DNA of 22,562 nt. It comes from JAWXCB01 sp034440455 (GTDB taxonomy: Bacteria > Bacteroidota > Bacteroidia > Chitinophagales > CAIOSU01). The notes under the pieces are model-generated. The model did not search any database, was not told where the DNA came from, and saw nothing but the letters and a program-made list of their open reading frames with translations. The position numbers and the translations under genes were made by a program. The first letter of the stretch is position 1. Every line of letters begins with the position of its first letter. The stretch covers positions 1-22,562 of the forward strand of contig JAWXCB010000023.1 in NCBI GenBank assembly GCA_034440455.1. The letters run 5' to 3'. Below are positions 21,493-22,562 of this stretch, piece by piece.

Positions 21493-22131
21493 TTATAAAA
21501 TCATCGCGGAAACGGGCTCCGATTTACCACCGGGACCCATCGGACCAATTCCGTAAACGCGCCACCATACTGTAGTGCCTCTCTCTAAATCTTCGAGTAA
21601 GCACACACATTTTGTGGGGGTAGCTACCACGCTCCAAACTGTTTGCGGATTATTCGGGTCGCCCAAACCCTGTTCCACCACGAAGGATGACGCTTCGCGC
21701 ACAGAAGCGCGGCTCCAGCGCAGTTTAATAGTACCGCTCATACCGCGGATGTAAGAATATTTTAACCCTTCGGGCATTCCTACGGGCGTTACCGGACCTC
21801 TGCTGTTCGTAACCTCAAAACCTGAAGAGAGCAAAATGTCGCGGTCGCTTGAAATGCCCATGACAATGCCCGCAAGCATCTTCATGTAATTTTCGAGGTC
21901 TTCCCGCTTTCCGTTTCTTTCAGCAATTTTCACTTTGTCCCGATTGAGCGCGGTATCTATGGAGGCGGCATAGATGTCAATTAATTGCTCTAAGTTGGGC
22001 AGCAATGTGGAAACAGTCATGAAAAACGGATTGCCCGTTAAACTGGTGAACACGTTACGTGCAAACACTAAAAAAATCGCCACTGAAAAGTGGCTGAAGC
22101 CAAATTTTGGCCTCGCACTAAGACTACTCAT
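21493..22131 (-). CDS. Small protein with C-terminal fibronectin type III-like domain
   Basis: A 212-residue protein. The N-terminal half (about 12-105) is helical, with KFGFSHFSVAIFLVFARNVF and LTGNPFFMTVSTLLPNLEQL leading into a charged heptad-like stretch. The C-terminal half (about 118-208) is beta-rich, with LRWSRASVREASSFVVEQ, WSVVATPTKCVCLLEDLERG and VWWRVYGIGPMGPGGKSEPV, the Trp/Tyr/Leu spacing of an FnIII fold. No signal peptide is clear. I recall similar two-part proteins as recurring but uncharacterised in Bacteroidota; the function is unknown. It is monocistronic with its own terminator. The 42-bp tandem array lies about 330 bases upstream. Confidence 0.8.
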   Translation of the reverse strand: MSSLSARPKFGFSHFSVAIFLVFARNVFTSLTGNPFFMTVSTLLPNLEQLIDIYAASIDTALNRDKVKIAERNGKREDLENYMKMLAGIVMGISSDRDILLSSGFEVTNSRGPVTPVGMPEGLKYSYIRGMSGTIKLRWSRASVREASSFVVEQGLGDPNNPQTVWSVVATPTKCVCLLEDLERGTTVWWRVYGIGPMGPGGKSEPVSAMIL

Positions 22132-22463
22132 AGTTTTTTAAAATTTCTCCCAGGCAGCATTTTATATTTTAGCTGCTTTCGGCATTAAAAAAAAAAAAGA
22201 ACGTCACGCAATTTCGGCATTCACCGCAAACAGGTGATGGAGTTAATACGGGAGCGCTATCTTGCATGTTTCGTTTTTTAGTTTGTAATATCATATTAAT
22301 CAGCTAATAATAAGTATTATTTACTCATAAATTATTGATTAATAAGTACTTATACGTTAATAGCGAAGTCATAATTCTTTGAAAATTTTTTGCAACGTGG
22401 TAGCTCTTCCTGATAAACGGGGCGGCAAACAGATCCCTGCGGGTGGAAAAATCAGGAGCGATA
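22132..22463. other. AT-rich upstream region of the FnIII-like gene
   Basis: A 12-base A-run lies at about 22188-22199. The stretch 22281-22375 is very AT-rich with two short palindromes: AATAATA/TATTATT around AG (22306-22321) and TAAGTACTTA (22343-22352). No ORF with a recognisable product and no confident promoter were found. Confidence 0.4.
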
Positions 22464-22562
22464 AATCTTCGTTCCGTAACTCTGTTTTGATAAATCGTAG
22501 TTACGAATCTTCGTTCCGTAACTCCGTTTTGATAAATCGTAGTTACGAATCTTCGTTCCGTA
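22464..22562. repeat. 42-bp tandem array, cut by window end
   Basis: Units begin at 22464, 22506 and 22548 with aatcttcgttccgtaact; the two complete ones differ at one base and the third runs off the window. Across each unit junction AGTTACG (for example 22499-22505) pairs with CGTAACT (22517-22523), so every junction can fold into a hairpin. The array certainly reaches the edge, so its length is unknown. Confidence 0.9.

Noticed and set aside
21015..22375. Replication origin (DnaA box plus AT-rich stretch)
   Set aside because: Only one perfect DnaA box was seen, more than 1.2 kb from the AT-rich region, and no dnaA, dnaN or other origin-linked gene is present.
22464..22562. CRISPR array with 42-bp spacing
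   Set aside because: The whole unit repeats, spacers included, and only one base differs; there are no cas genes.

Overview
The window looks like a chromosomal contig piece from a member of the Bacteroidota, probably uncultured or environmental. Three things point there: two secreted proteins end in type IX secretion (T9SS) C-terminal sorting domains with an FPNPA-type start; a DUF4369/TlpA-like redoxin lipoprotein is present; and the rpsL promoter has the TTTG / TAnnTTTG form typical of the phylum. Genus cannot be told from the sequence.

Layout. (1) 2-1216 (+) is the 3' part of a large repetitive, fibre-like protein, closed by a strong terminator. (2) 1321-1763 is a scar: a 129-bp copy of the 3' end of the nearby TlpA-like gene, fused to a frameshifted 3' remnant of a cysteate/threonine synthase-family gene. 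(3) 1760-5822 (-) is a compact probable operon, gatB - TlpA-like lipoprotein - GT-C membrane glycosyltransferase. (4) 5823-6108 holds a cluster of CCCGAAGGG palindromes. (5) 6109-9451 (-) carries a secreted M1 aminopeptidase and panB. (6) 9553-12471 holds a lipoprotein (+) convergent with a T9SS-sorted adhesin-like protein (-). (7) 12526-14190 (-) is a fused formimidoyltransferase-cyclodeaminase for histidine breakdown. (8) 14281-14950 (+) is a small two-gene cassette: a 74-aa protein overlapping a minimal nucleotidyltransferase. It is followed by a bidirectional terminator and a 3' half of a tRNA lying against the end of dnaK. (9) 15065-17008 (-) is dnaK, with a three-unit 138-150 bp tandem repeat upstream. 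(10) 17923-20945 (-) is the str operon rpsL-rpsG-fusA with a clear promoter and terminator. (11) 20946-21492 holds REP-like palindromes. (12) 21493-22131 (-) is a small FnIII-like protein. (13) The window ends inside a 42-bp tandem array with a built-in dyad.

The coding content is mostly housekeeping: translation (gatB, rpsL, rpsG, fusA), protein folding (dnaK), pantothenate synthesis (panB) and histidine catabolism (ftcD-type), mixed with cell-surface and secreted proteins. The unusual material is mainly between genes: four different repeat families, a chimeric gene scar, a tRNA fragment beside a nucleotidyltransferase cassette, and several starts that sit only a few bases after a -7-like box, suggesting leaderless mRNAs. 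I found no CRISPR array, no intact transposase or integrase, and no obvious multi-gene defence or biosynthetic system. The nucleotidyltransferase cassette is the best candidate for an under-described two-component unit.
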